A stretch of 64,000 nucleotides of DNA from Chromatiaceae bacterium (GTDB taxonomy: Bacteria; Pseudomonadota; Gammaproteobacteria; Chromatiales; Chromatiaceae): the NCBI GenBank assembly GCA_016714645.1, contig JADKCI010000002.1, positions 558,001 to 622,000 of the forward strand, written 5' to 3'. The notes beneath the pieces are model-generated. The model had not been told where the DNA came from and ran no database searches. It saw only the letters and a program-made list of their open reading frames with translations. Positions 32,816 through 42,166 of this stretch are shown piece by piece. A program made the translations under genes and the position numbers. Position 1 is the stretch's first letter; every line of letters starts with the position of its first letter.

Positions 32816-34155
32816 GCAGTCTTTCTCGTGGGTTGCCGTAGTTGGGACTTCGCGGTGCGGATGAGTTGGACGATGGGAATGCCCGAAGGACAGGAATAGG
32901 TGCAGGATCCGCATTCGATGCAGTCCATTACCGCATACTGCTTCATCTCGCCGAACATCCGCGCCTTGGCGAGCCGAGCCAGCCGCGATGGGTTAAGGAA
33001 GGCCGGACAGGCTTCGACGCATCGGCCGCAACGGATGCAGGGGTATTCCTTTGGACGGACTGATTCCTCCCGGGTGAAGGCCAACAGGCCCGAGGTTCCC
33101 TTCAGCACGGGTACATCCAGGCTGGATACCGTGGTGCCCATCATGGGACCGCCCACGACGACTTCGACGGTGTCGTCCCGCAGCCCACCACAAAAGCGCA
33201 GTACCTCACGCACCGGCGTGCCCAAGGGGACAATCAGGTTTGAAGGCTTCGCAACTCCTCTACCGGAGACGGTCACAACGCGCTCAATTAGTGGCACGCC
33301 CGAATCGAGCCAGTCGGCGATCGCCACCACGGTCCCCACATTGTTCACGACGATGCCGATATCCCGCGGCAGTTCTCCAGACCGGACCTCCTGGTCGTAG
33401 ATCGCCTTGATCAGCATCTTCTCCGCTCCCTGGGGATATTTCACGCGCAAGGGCACCACCCGGACCGGGCCGGCGGGGTCGATGCGTCGTTGCAGGACGG
33501 AGATGGCATCTGGTTTATTCAGTTCCACACCGATGGTCGCGGCCTTGGCGCCAAGGACGTGCAGCAGGATCTCGATGCCGCGCAACAGGGCATCGGGACG
33601 CTCCACCATGAGCCGGTGGTCGTTGGTTAGGAAGGGCTCGCATTCGGCGCCATTGACCAGGACATTGTCGATATGCTGACCGTCCGGAAGGGAGTATTTC
33701 ACATGGGCCGGAAAGGCGGCGCCACCCATCCCGACGATGCCTGCCTTCTGTACCTCGGCGATGAAATCCGTGATCGATAGGGCCTTCCATGCAAGTGGTG
33801 GGCGGGGGGTCAGTCTTTGGGTGGCATAGGGATCGGTTTCGATTTCGATGGAACGGGCGAAAAGGCCACCGGGATGGCGCCGGCTCGCGATCGCCCGGAC
33901 CCAGCCGGTAACCGGGCTATGCAGGCTGGTGGAGACAAAGGCGCCAGGCTCCGCGATGAGCTGGCCACGCACCACCCTCTCACCCACCTCTACCACGGGT
34001 TTGGATGGCGCCCCAAGATGCTGGCCAAGGGGCAGCACGTAGCGGCCCACGAAGGGCATCCGCTGGATCGGCACTCCCTCCGTGCGCTCCTTGTGTTCTT
34101 CCGGATGAACGCCATGACGGAAGCCGCGCCTAAGCAAGGTGTACAGGGCATCCAT
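32812..34155 (-). CDS. rnfC: RnfC subunit, NADH/FMN and two 4Fe-4S
   Basis: A 447-residue cytoplasmic subunit that carries the NADH site. The flavin/NADH part includes GIVGMGGAAFPAHVK near residue 140 and NGAECEPFLTNDHRLM. Two 4Fe-4S motifs lie near the C-terminus: CIRCGRCVEACP and CIECGSCTYSCP. It ends soon after, lacking the long repeat-rich tail of E. coli RsxC. It follows the 1535-aa gene after 2 bp. Confidence 0.96.
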   Translation of the reverse strand: MDALYTLLRRGFRHGVHPEEHKERTEGVPIQRMPFVGRYVLPLGQHLGAPSKPVVEVGERVVRGQLIAEPGAFVSTSLHSPVTGWVRAIASRRHPGGLFARSIEIETDPYATQRLTPRPPLAWKALSITDFIAEVQKAGIVGMGGAAFPAHVKYSLPDGQHIDNVLVNGAECEPFLTNDHRLMVERPDALLRGIEILLHVLGAKAATIGVELNKPDAISVLQRRIDPAGPVRVVPLRVKYPQGAEKMLIKAIYDQEVRSGELPRDIGIVVNNVGTVVAIADWLDSGVPLIERVVTVSGRGVAKPSNLIVPLGTPVREVLRFCGGLRDDTVEVVVGGPMMGTTVSSLDVPVLKGTSGLLAFTREESVRPKEYPCIRCGRCVEACPAFLNPSRLARLAKARMFGEMKQYAVMDCIECGSCTYSCPSGIPIVQLIRTAKSQLRQPTRKTA

Positions 34156-34157
34156 TT

Positions 34158-37100
34158 CTAATGCAGCGCCCCGGACGACAACTCGCCTTCGACGCCACCC
34201 CCTCCATATCCCGCCAACACCATCAGGCGGTCGCGAATATCCTTGCGGGTCTTCTCCCGCATCTCCTCCTGGAGATTGCGGATGCGCCCTTCGTATTCGT
34301 CACGCAGCGCCCGTAGCTCCACCTCGTGGGCTGCAGCGACCCCATCCCGAACTTCCCGCTCGATGCGCGAGGTGAAGGGGGTCACGACGCCGGCCAGTTC
34401 CTGAAGGGTGCGCCAAGCCTGTTGGCACCTCTCGCTTGCGCGAACCAGCGGCGCAGCGACCGCGTAGCGGGTCGATTCCCCATCCTGCCGCGCGAGCGAC
34501 ACGAAGGGCGTCCTGCCTCCCCGTGCCGAATCTTCAAGCATGAGATACTCGGCCAGTGGCATCGGGTACGACGCATCCTCGGGGAGCGGCATAAAACAGC
34601 TTGCAAAACGGCCCTCCGTCAAGGCCCAATCAGCTGGGGTGGGGGCATGGCCCAGTGCCTCGCCAGCCCAGATGGCGGAGGGCTCCGGGTTGCCTTCCAG
34701 GCTGAGGCGGGAGCCGAATACGCCCTCGCCGAGTGGATCGTAGCGGAAAAGCGGGAAAACCCGCGCCTCCAGGGCGCGGTGGGCCTGTTCAACGGTCAAT
34801 TGTGGCGCAAAGCCGTGGCGTTCCGGACTGGGCGCATGGACGTGGAGTAGCGCGGGGCCGGCAAAGGCCCAGGCCGCATCCAGGCTGTGCCCGAGATGCG
34901 CGGGGGCGCCGATCGAGCTTTGCGCGATACAGGCGCCGCGCTGGGCCAACGCCAGCAGGGCCAGGTTGATCGCCGGGTCCGCGACGGCGACCAAGGGTGC
35001 TTCCACCGCGGCCCGAGTGGACAGCCCCAGGTCCAATTCGGCGAAGAGCATCATCTTGAGCGGAAGATCGGTGCCCAGTAGCCAAGCTACCTGGGCCAGC
35101 CCTCGGCCCGCGAGGATGGCCGCACTGCCGACCAGGAGCAGGGAAGGACAGAGCGCCCGCTCCTCGGTGGTCAGATCGCGCCAACTCAGCCCGTCCAGGC
35201 TCGACCATTGACGCACTGCGTCGGCGGGGCTTTCCAACTCAAGGCTGGCCTTGCGCATCAGAATGAAGCCCTCGGTCGCCTGCCGTAACTGACCTTCCAG
35301 CAGCCCCGCGGCGAGTTGAGCACCGTCACCGGTCAGATCGAGGGTTACCGGATCGCGGAACGGATTGTAGGGAAATATCCCGGCCCAGCCCGACGGCGCA
35401 TCGGAGCAAAGCACCAGTCCCAGGTGGGCGCGCCCGTAGCCTTGCCGCCCCTCGGACAGGCGCCAAGCCAGATCGCCCAGTTGCTGCGCCAATACCACCA
35501 GCCGGCGCATCCGTGGGGCGTCGATACCGCTGTCGACCGCGTTCTCCGCGTCCCTGATGAAGGCGCTGAGTTCCGCCTGGCGCGTATCGACCCTGTCCAG
35601 GCCCCGCGCCAGGGCGTCCAGATCATCCGCGGGCAAAGCGGCGGCCAGTATCCGTCGGATCAGCCCGGTGACCTTCTCCCGGGTGGCACGAACCTCCGCG
35701 ATAAAACGATCTACCAGGGGCCGCTGCCGGGTCTCGACGGCAGCCAAGGCCAGGCGCAGCGCGAGCCGTTCCCCGGAGCCCGGCTCGGCACCATCGCCGC
35801 CCGCCATGGATTGGGCACTGCGGCGAGACAGCAGGCCCGCCGCTAGCGCCCCCACCTCTGGCCTGGTAGCCACCCGTTCCAGGGTGGTGGTGCGAGTGTC
35901 GGGTAACAGCTCCCAGGCCCTCCATAGCCGGTGGGCATGCTCAAGCGTCCGCGGGGTCTGTTCGGCAAGGCTCAGTGCCCCCGGAACGCAGGAGAAGACA
36001 CAAATTCCACAACCCTTGCAGGTGTCCGGGTTGAACGCGAGGAACAGCAATTCACCGCTACCCTTTGCCGCGCCCTCGGGCAGGAAAAAGAAAGGCTCGG
36101 TGATCGCAGCTGGCAGACAGCCAAACCTCTCGACTACCTTGTCGAGTCCCGCTTGCATGGTCTGCAGACGCTCGGCCGCCAGGGAGGCCTTTGCTTGCAA
36201 CCAGCCGAAGGACTCCGTCAGCAGATCACCGGCGTTCGCGACGGCTCCCTGTTCGCTGCACCGGGTGCTCATTCGGGCCGCCAGTTTTGAAATCATGGGC
36301 CGCAGGGCATCCGCGCCGACGCCAGCGATGGCGGCCTCGAGCAGCGGGCCAGGGGCTAAGGCCGCGGGCCCGATCGCGGCATCCGGACAACGACTCCAAC
36401 AGGCCCCGCAACCCGTGCAAGCCGCCGGATCGAGGACGGGCAGCCGATCCCGCGTCGGGCTCAGGTCCCGAAATGCCGCGGACAGCGGAGGCACCGCCCC
36501 GAGCGCAAGGTAGGGATCCGCGGCCAGCTCCGCGGTCCCCCCGGTGCGGTAGAGGACACCAACCTGGTCCCAGAAGCGGGGCAGGCTGTCGTAGGCACCG
36601 TCCATGTTGCCGAGCCGGCGGACTACCAGCGGCACATCGTCCACCGCCGGGGCGGCGAGGAGATCCCCCGCCACGGACGTCCCCGTGTCGAGCTTGCGGA
36701 CCCCTTCCAGGCCGGCGCTGAAGGCCCCGAGCCTCGTCTCCCGCGGCCCCTCCGGGACACCCCTGAGTACCTCCTCGCGCAGGGACAGGATGCGGCGGGG
36801 CTTGACCTCCATCAGACCGAGATCCAGCAGTGCCCCACACAGGGCGCCGAGGAGATATTCGTTGCGCTGTGCCGACTCCCCGCCATCGGAAGCGCCGGCG
36901 AAGGCGGGCACGCCATACAGCAGCGCACCCCTTCCGCGCAGGGCCTCGGTCAAGTGCGAGGGTGGCCCCGCGGCTGACTCCTCCAGCAGAAGGGCTCCGC
37001 CTGACGCCAGATCGGCACAGGGATCCATGAGGTGGTTTGCCGTATCCCCTTCGACGAAGGAGAGATCGATGGCAACCCGGTCGCCAGGATCCCGCAGTTC

Positions 37101-38765
37101 GCGGGCGGCGATGGTGAAACGGTCGACGCAATAGTCGCCCCAGGGCGCGGTGAACAGGGCCGGCCGGCTGCGCAGATGTCCGCCGACGACCTGACGCAGG
37201 AAGGCGGCGGCCTCCGCGGCCAGCCCCTCGCCGCCCGCTCCCGACAGCCGGTGAATGGCGAGCGTGAAGGCACCCGCGGGCCGCAGGTCGGGTGGGTCAC
37301 CGCAGCCCACCAGCCCCAGATCGGCGATATCCGGATAACTGCGGCGCAACTGGTCAAGCAATACCTGGCGTTTAGGGTAGGCGCTAGCAGGCGGCGCGAA
37401 GGTCAGTCCCAGATAGATGGCGGTACGCCGAATGCTTTTGGCTTGGGTACAGAGATCCACCAAGTCCCCGGCATGCAACGGCAGACCACCTAAGCCATAA
37501 ACCACCGAGAGCAGGTGGGGAACTTCCGCCTCGCGGAAGGCCGGATAACCGGGGTGGCTGGCGGGCGCGAAACGACCCTTCTCCAGGGCACGCCCGAGGG
37601 CGGCGCGCAACTCCCGCAGTAAGGGGGGCTCGCCAGCCAAGGGGGTATCCAGACGTTCCAGTACGCAGACCCGGCGTCCCCTGCCCAGATGGGTCAGGAT
37701 TTGGGCGTCTGGGAACGGCCGCAGGGAGCGTACCCCCAGTACCCCGACCCGGATCTTATGGGCCGAGCGGACCTGGTCGGCCGCCGCCTCGGCAGTCTCG
37801 ATCGCTGCCCCCTGGGCCACTAGCACCAGCGTGGCATCTTCCATCCGATAGGCGGAGACACATGGATGGGCACGCCCCGTCTGCTTGGCAAAGTGGCTGA
37901 GGGATTCGTCCAACGCGGCGGCCAGGTGTGCATCGAAATAGGCACGACCCGCGGCCTTGCCGAGGCCCCAGATGGCGGCGGATTGCAGCGCGCCCTGCAG
38001 GACCGGTCGGTCCAGGTCATGGCGGCGGGGCACGCGGCGGCGTTCCTCGCCGAACAACAGGGCTTGGGGGGGGGTGGGGGGGGGAATGAGGTCACTCGGG
38101 GCGCCGAGGTATTCCGCCACCAACCCCCGGGGCGGCAGCCGTACGTCCTGCATCGCGAGCGCCGTCTGCTCGCTGTCCATGGCCACGAGGCCTGGGATCA
38201 GGGTCTGTTCCGCCACCCGGCGGGCAATCAGGGTGAAGTCCACTGCCTCCTGGACATTGGCCGCGAATAGCAGAAAACAGCCGCTGTCCGCCGTCTGGTG
38301 ATAGGCCTCGTGGCCACTGCCTACCGGGGCGCCCGATCCGCCTTGGGCGCGGCCACTCAGGTGCACCACCAGGGGCAGACGCTGCCCGGCGGCACTGGCC
38401 AGGAGATCCAGTGCACCCCCTAGGTCTGGTCCCGACAGGAAGGCCGTGGCCCGGGTCCCGGCCATCGACAGGCCGAGGGCGGCCGCCAGCCCCCCTCTGG
38501 GGCCCTCGGCCACACAGCCGGCAAGGGCCTTTCCCATCAGATTCGTGCCGAGTCGCCGTTGCTCGGCGCGCCAGGCCAGTACCGCGGTATCCGCCGGGAA
38601 GGATGCGCCCAGGCCGGCGGCCTCGCCGAGGATCGTCTCGGTGACGGCGACGGCAGTGTTGCCGTCCAGGGCCGTCGCCTCCCCGGCATAAGGACCCTCG
38701 ATCCGGGACGGGGCGCCCAGGACTCGGCTCAACAATCTCAATGCCGAATTAGCGAAGCTGGGCAT
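34158..38765 (-). CDS. Orf1535, NifJ/PFOR-like iron-sulfur protein with degenerate thiamine sites
   Basis: A 1535-residue protein with the order of pyruvate:ferredoxin oxidoreductase. An N-terminal pyrimidine-domain-like part (DGNTAVA at 34-40, QEAVDFTLIARRVAEQ near 172) and a domain-II-like part (to about 390) precede a gamma-domain-like part (about 525-620). Two 4Fe-4S motifs follow at C783/786/789/793 and C916/919/922/926. A helical insert covers about 990-1100, then a C-terminal TPP-domain-like part (about 1205-1365, FPLFRYDPLGEG) and a coiled-coil tail. Residues needed for thiamine diphosphate look lost: YPITPSS-like reads SFPADTA, SEAGA-like reads PRGGL, the GDG-type motif reads VGSAAI, and the proximal-cluster CxxC is absent. 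ATG 38765 overlaps rnfB by 17 bp; rnfC follows after 2 bp. Probably an electron carrier or scaffold for Rnf rather than an enzyme. Family membership is by eye. Confidence 0.75.
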   Translation of the reverse strand: MPSFANSALRLLSRVLGAPSRIEGPYAGEATALDGNTAVAVTETILGEAAGLGASFPADTAVLAWRAEQRRLGTNLMGKALAGCVAEGPRGGLAAALGLSMAGTRATAFLSGPDLGGALDLLASAAGQRLPLVVHLSGRAQGGSGAPVGSGHEAYHQTADSGCFLLFAANVQEAVDFTLIARRVAEQTLIPGLVAMDSEQTALAMQDVRLPPRGLVAEYLGAPSDLIPPPTPPQALLFGEERRRVPRRHDLDRPVLQGALQSAAIWGLGKAAGRAYFDAHLAAALDESLSHFAKQTGRAHPCVSAYRMEDATLVLVAQGAAIETAEAAADQVRSAHKIRVGVLGVRSLRPFPDAQILTHLGRGRRVCVLERLDTPLAGEPPLLRELRAALGRALEKGRFAPASHPGYPAFREAEVPHLLSVVYGLGGLPLHAGDLVDLCTQAKSIRRTAIYLGLTFAPPASAYPKRQVLLDQLRRSYPDIADLGLVGCGDPPDLRPAGAFTLAIHRLSGAGGEGLAAEAAAFLRQVVGGHLRSRPALFTAPWGDYCVDRFTIAARELRDPGDRVAIDLSFVEGDTANHLMDPCADLASGGALLLEESAAGPPSHLTEALRGRGALLYGVPAFAGASDGGESAQRNEYLLGALCGALLDLGLMEVKPRRILSLREEVLRGVPEGPRETRLGAFSAGLEGVRKLDTGTSVAGDLLAAPAVDDVPLVVRRLGNMDGAYDSLPRFWDQVGVLYRTGGTAELAADPYLALGAVPPLSAAFRDLSPTRDRLPVLDPAACTGCGACWSRCPDAAIGPAALAPGPLLEAAIAGVGADALRPMISKLAARMSTRCSEQGAVANAGDLLTESFGWLQAKASLAAERLQTMQAGLDKVVERFGCLPAAITEPFFFLPEGAAKGSGELLFLAFNPDTCKGCGICVFSCVPGALSLAEQTPRTLEHAHRLWRAWELLPDTRTTTLERVATRPEVGALAAGLLSRRSAQSMAGGDGAEPGSGERLALRLALAAVETRQRPLVDRFIAEVRATREKVTGLIRRILAAALPADDLDALARGLDRVDTRQAELSAFIRDAENAVDSGIDAPRMRRLVVLAQQLGDLAWRLSEGRQGYGRAHLGLVLCSDAPSGWAGIFPYNPFRDPVTLDLTGDGAQLAAGLLEGQLRQATEGFILMRKASLELESPADAVRQWSSLDGLSWRDLTTEERALCPSLLLVGSAAILAGRGLAQVAWLLGTDLPLKMMLFAELDLGLSTRAAVEAPLVAVADPAINLALLALAQRGACIAQSSIGAPAHLGHSLDAAWAFAGPALLHVHAPSPERHGFAPQLTVEQAHRALEARVFPLFRYDPLGEGVFGSRLSLEGNPEPSAIWAGEALGHAPTPADWALTEGRFASCFMPLPEDASYPMPLAEYLMLEDSARGGRTPFVSLARQDGESTRYAVAAPLVRASERCQQAWRTLQELAGVVTPFTSRIEREVRDGVAAAHEVELRALRDEYEGRIRNLQEEMREKTRKDIRDRLMVLAGYGGGGVEGELSSGALH

Positions 38766-39612
38766 ATCGGGTCTCGCTGTGAACGTTGGTCGTTTCGCCA
38801 TCGGCGAACTGGGCCCCTTCCAACCATTGAATGGCTCCGGTGGGGCAGCGATAGGTCGCTTCCAGCCTTGCCGGGCCGCCAGCCGAGTAATCGACAATCG
38901 GCAGGTTATCGGCCATAAGCACCAGGCCGGGGGCCGCATCGGCCGCGCACCGACCACAGGCATCGCAGGCTGCGGTACACAGCGCCAGCGCCGCATCGCC
39001 ACTCAGCGGCGCGCTGCATTGGACGAACAGTTTGTGCTTGAGGGGAACCAACTCGAACAGGTTCCGCGGGCAGGCCTCCACACAATCGCCGCAGGCTGTG
39101 CACTTGTCGATCGCCACCACCGGCAGTCCGTTGCGGTTCATCTGGATCGCTTCGAAGGTGCAAGCCGTACGACAGTCCCCCAGCCCGAGGCAACCCCAGG
39201 AACAGCCTTTCCCACCCCCGGAGACGACGGAGGCGGCGCGACAGCTCTCGAATCCCCAATATTCGGCGATCTGATAAGCCTGTCCTTTGCCTCCCGCGCA
39301 GTGCAGCCGCGCCACCAGACGTTCGTGCTGGCCCGGGTCCACATTCAACAGTTCCGCCACCGCCTCCACCGCCTCCGCGTTGGAGACGGTGCATTGACTG
39401 GGCTGTACGGCACCCAACACGAGTTGCTCGGCAAAGGCGTGACAACCGGCCTGGCCGCAGGCCCCGCAATTGGAGCCGGGCAGCAGCCCTTCGGTCTGCT
39501 CGATGCGCGGGTCTTCCTTAACGCGCAGAAAGCGGTAGGCGATCGTCAGAATGATGGCGAAGACCAGACCGATCCCGGTCATGATCGCCGGTGCTATGAT
39601 GAATCCGCTCAT
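38749..39612 (-). CDS. rnfB: RnfB subunit, ferredoxin-interacting iron-sulfur protein
   Basis: A 287-residue subunit. It has an N-terminal membrane helix (MSGFIIAPAIMTGIGLVFAI), then the 4Fe-4S domain GSNCGACGQAGC with its distal Cys (SQCTV). Further Cys motifs are CSWGCLGLGDC, CTACGDCVEACP, and CTAACDACGRC with the later RCPTGAI. RnfB accepts or donates electrons to ferredoxin. ATG 39612 overlaps the stop of the 840-aa gene (ATGA), and its 3' end overlaps the 1535-aa gene. In the usual rnf operons rnfB is next to rnfA or rnfC; here it lies between two unfamiliar genes. Confidence 0.95.
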   Translation of the reverse strand: MSGFIIAPAIMTGIGLVFAIILTIAYRFLRVKEDPRIEQTEGLLPGSNCGACGQAGCHAFAEQLVLGAVQPSQCTVSNAEAVEAVAELLNVDPGQHERLVARLHCAGGKGQAYQIAEYWGFESCRAASVVSGGGKGCSWGCLGLGDCRTACTFEAIQMNRNGLPVVAIDKCTACGDCVEACPRNLFELVPLKHKLFVQCSAPLSGDAALALCTAACDACGRCAADAAPGLVLMADNLPIVDYSAGGPARLEATYRCPTGAIQWLEGAQFADGETTNVHSETRYAQLR

Positions 39613-42131
39613 CGATTGAAGGGTGCGGCTCGCTCGATCAACTCGACCAGTCCCGACTCGTTGGGATTCCAGGGCTGGCCGGGATGGATGCATTTTGCCG
39701 GACAAAGCTCCGCCGCCTTCACGAGTTGGGCGTAAGTGGCCTTGTTGACGTCCCCGAGCCGGGCCTGTTTATCCTCGTTGTATAAGAATAAGAGTGGGTT
39801 CACCTTCATGCAGTCGTTGCAACTGGTGCATAGGGGGGTATCGATCCAGGGCTCGTCGAAGGAGAGGGTCTCTTCCTGAGCAACCGTTGCCTGGGGCTGC
39901 GCCGGTGCTACCGCCATTGGCGCGGCGGCGGGCTCGCCCCCTGGCCTTAGGGCCGGGGCCGGCGGAACGAAACCGCCAGGTACTCCCGAGGTAAAGTCCA
40001 TGCCAAGTATGACATTGGAGAGCCGTTCCATGGCCTCGCGGGCGGCCGTGTCGCGCACCCACTCCACTTCCGCCTTGTGTTCGACCTGGACCCGCTCGCG
40101 CTCTTGCTCCGCCAGCAGGTGCTCCTCGTTGCGGGTCCGCTCCACCGCGATGTCCACATAGTGGTTGCGCACGCCCGCCAGCTCCTGCAGGGTATGCCAA
40201 AAATTGAGCCGGTCCAGGCAGGCCAGCGCCAGTTCCCGGGAGACCAGCAGCCGGTGCAGTTGGGCGTTGCCGTCGACCGCCAAGATATAGGGCATGCGCT
40301 GGTAAGCGTCGTCCGGCTTCATGGCCAGGTAGTCCTGCATGGGCACCAGGGCATCGGACTCGCACCCAGGCGGGACGATGCGAAAATGATGACTCAGGCG
40401 TTCGATCAGCAGGGCGTAATCCGCGAAGGTGAAGGCCAACTCCTGGTCCACGCGGTTGCCGTTCTCGTCCATGTAATGGAACGGTTGGATGGGCCAGTCC
40501 AGTTCCGGTTGGGGGTTGCCGGCGAAATTCATGCGCGCCGCCGCGAAGTCCCCAGCCTCCGGATTCACGTGAAAGAAGGGGTGGGCGCGGCCCTCGAGGG
40601 CCGCGCCGGCCACCAGCCAGGCATTCAACGGGATTTTCCTGGAGGGGGGGCGCAGACCCGTGTTGATCAGGTGCAGGCTGGTGCGGGTGGCATCTAGGCC
40701 CGACAGGAAACCCTCCATTAGGTGCTCGTGGCGGGCGGGCGAGGATTGGGTAACCACCGCCTGGCGGTGGGCTATGCCCAGATAGCCGAGCTCGATGCGG
40801 TAGCGGTCGAAAGGGTTTTCCTCGGGACGGGTGCCCGGATTGTTGCTGGGTTGCACCCGGATCAGGATTTGCACCGGTCGCCCGGAGCTCAGCAGCCGGG
40901 AGAAGGCGTGCAGACCATCGCCCGCCAGCCAGTCCGCGGACCCCACCGCGATCACCGAGGGCACCAGCAGCAACTCGTCCTGGGAGAAGCCCTCCCAGTT
41001 GAACTTGGCGAACCAGGGGTCGTGGATGGCGGGATCGTAGATGCCGTTGATTTCCAGTTGGGCGATGCGCACGGCGGAAAACGCCTCCGCCAGCCGCCCG
41101 GCCTGCTCGTCGAACAGCCGGGTGGCACGCTCGCAGGGGTCGACGTCCGCGAGGTCGACCAGGGAGGGGTCCCCCTTCACCCATTCGGAGGCGAGACTGC
41201 CGTCATGGACGAAGCGCACCAGCACCGGGTCATCCCTCCAGCGCTCCAGCACCGCCAGGGCCTGCTGGATGCGCGCCCGGCGCTCGGAGGGCATCTGATG
41301 GGTGCCGCGCACATGGTCCATGACCTCGGACAGGGCGGCGGCGTCAAACAGGGCCGCGCCGGGTCCCACGCTGTCCCGCGCCCGGGCGGGCTCGATGGAC
41401 TCGTCCGATTTGGTCCACTCCACCTCGAGCAATTCTTTGAGGCCGCGGATGCAATTGCCGATCAGGGCGTGGAAGCGCGCCCGGCGCGGGATCACCCGGC
41501 TGTGGATGGCATGTACCAGCAGGTGCAACGCGGGGTAACGCCCGTAGGCCAGGAGCATGGCCCCTGCCGGGGCCTGCGTGACCAGTCCTTGCAGATCTCC
41601 GGCCAGGCGTTCGCGCGCGGCCTGGTCGAGGTTCAGGTGCCCTTGCAGGGCCTCGCCGGCCTCGGCCAGCCGGGCGGCGGCCGCCACCGGTCCCTCGGTT
41701 GGGGCCAGGGCCTGCCGCAGGTAGTGTTCCAACCAGGGCAGGTGGTCCTTGAGGATCCGGGCCTTGTCCTCCCCCGGCGCGGCGGCGGCCACCGTCTGTT
41801 GGAGCCACTCGGACAGGGGCCCGGCCAGGTGGATTGCCTTCCGGTGGCTGTCCTGCCTATCTGGCGGATACAGGAAGAGGGGATATTCGTAGCGCAGCCG
41901 GGAGGTGTCGCGGAAGGGGTCGAGCAGGGCCGGCAGGAAGTCGTCGCCCGCCGGCTCCAGCTCCGCCTTGGCCCCGGGATCCCCCAAGTGAAAATGGCGC
42001 AGCGTGAACTCCAGCTTGCGGGTGGTCTTGACGTCCTTCACCGCGCCGGGAAGGACCGGAAGCGACGGCGCCGCTCCGCCCGATCGCTGCTGGGTCCTGC
42101 GTACGCCGCCGGCTTGCTTTGCAGTCGTCAT
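39609..42131 (-). CDS. Orf840, paralogue of the Orf1535 C-terminus ending in a ferredoxin domain
   Basis: An 840-residue soluble protein, not recognised as a named family. The central part (about 440-690) matches the C-terminal part of Orf1535: VPSVIAVGSADWLAGDGL, HPFFHVNPEAGDFAAARMNF-AGNPQPE and FWHTLQELAGV correspond to LLVGSAAILAGRGL, FPLFRYDPLGEGVFGSRL-EGNPEPS and AWRTLQELAGV. A charged coiled coil and a Pro/Ala linker follow. The tail is a one-cluster ferredoxin: C768-x2-C771-x2-C774 and C810 (CTSCNDC, ELCPAKC), with FLYNEDKQA. The first 300 residues are helical. ATG 42131 lies 35 bp after korB; a TTG at 42170 overlaps the korB stop. Probably carries electrons between KorAB and RnfB. Confidence 0.75.
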   Translation of the reverse strand: MTTAKQAGGVRRTQQRSGGAAPSLPVLPGAVKDVKTTRKLEFTLRHFHLGDPGAKAELEPAGDDFLPALLDPFRDTSRLRYEYPLFLYPPDRQDSHRKAIHLAGPLSEWLQQTVAAAAPGEDKARILKDHLPWLEHYLRQALAPTEGPVAAAARLAEAGEALQGHLNLDQAARERLAGDLQGLVTQAPAGAMLLAYGRYPALHLLVHAIHSRVIPRRARFHALIGNCIRGLKELLEVEWTKSDESIEPARARDSVGPGAALFDAAALSEVMDHVRGTHQMPSERRARIQQALAVLERWRDDPVLVRFVHDGSLASEWVKGDPSLVDLADVDPCERATRLFDEQAGRLAEAFSAVRIAQLEINGIYDPAIHDPWFAKFNWEGFSQDELLLVPSVIAVGSADWLAGDGLHAFSRLLSSGRPVQILIRVQPSNNPGTRPEENPFDRYRIELGYLGIAHRQAVVTQSSPARHEHLMEGFLSGLDATRTSLHLINTGLRPPSRKIPLNAWLVAGAALEGRAHPFFHVNPEAGDFAAARMNFAGNPQPELDWPIQPFHYMDENGNRVDQELAFTFADYALLIERLSHHFRIVPPGCESDALVPMQDYLAMKPDDAYQRMPYILAVDGNAQLHRLLVSRELALACLDRLNFWHTLQELAGVRNHYVDIAVERTRNEEHLLAEQERERVQVEHKAEVEWVRDTAAREAMERLSNVILGMDFTSGVPGGFVPPAPALRPGGEPAAAPMAVAPAQPQATVAQEETLSFDEPWIDTPLCTSCNDCMKVNPLLFLYNEDKQARLGDVNKATYAQLVKAAELCPAKCIHPGQPWNPNESGLVELIERAAPFNR

Positions 42132-42166
42132 GCTTTCAAAGCCCCTTTGGTCAATAGATCGTTGGC

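Noticed and set aside
34158..38765. Orf1535 as a working pyruvate:ferredoxin oxidoreductase (pyruvate synthase of the cycle)
   Set aside because: Thiamine and Mg motif positions and the proximal-cluster cysteines look lost, and it is embedded between rnfB and rnfC; a structural check could reverse this.
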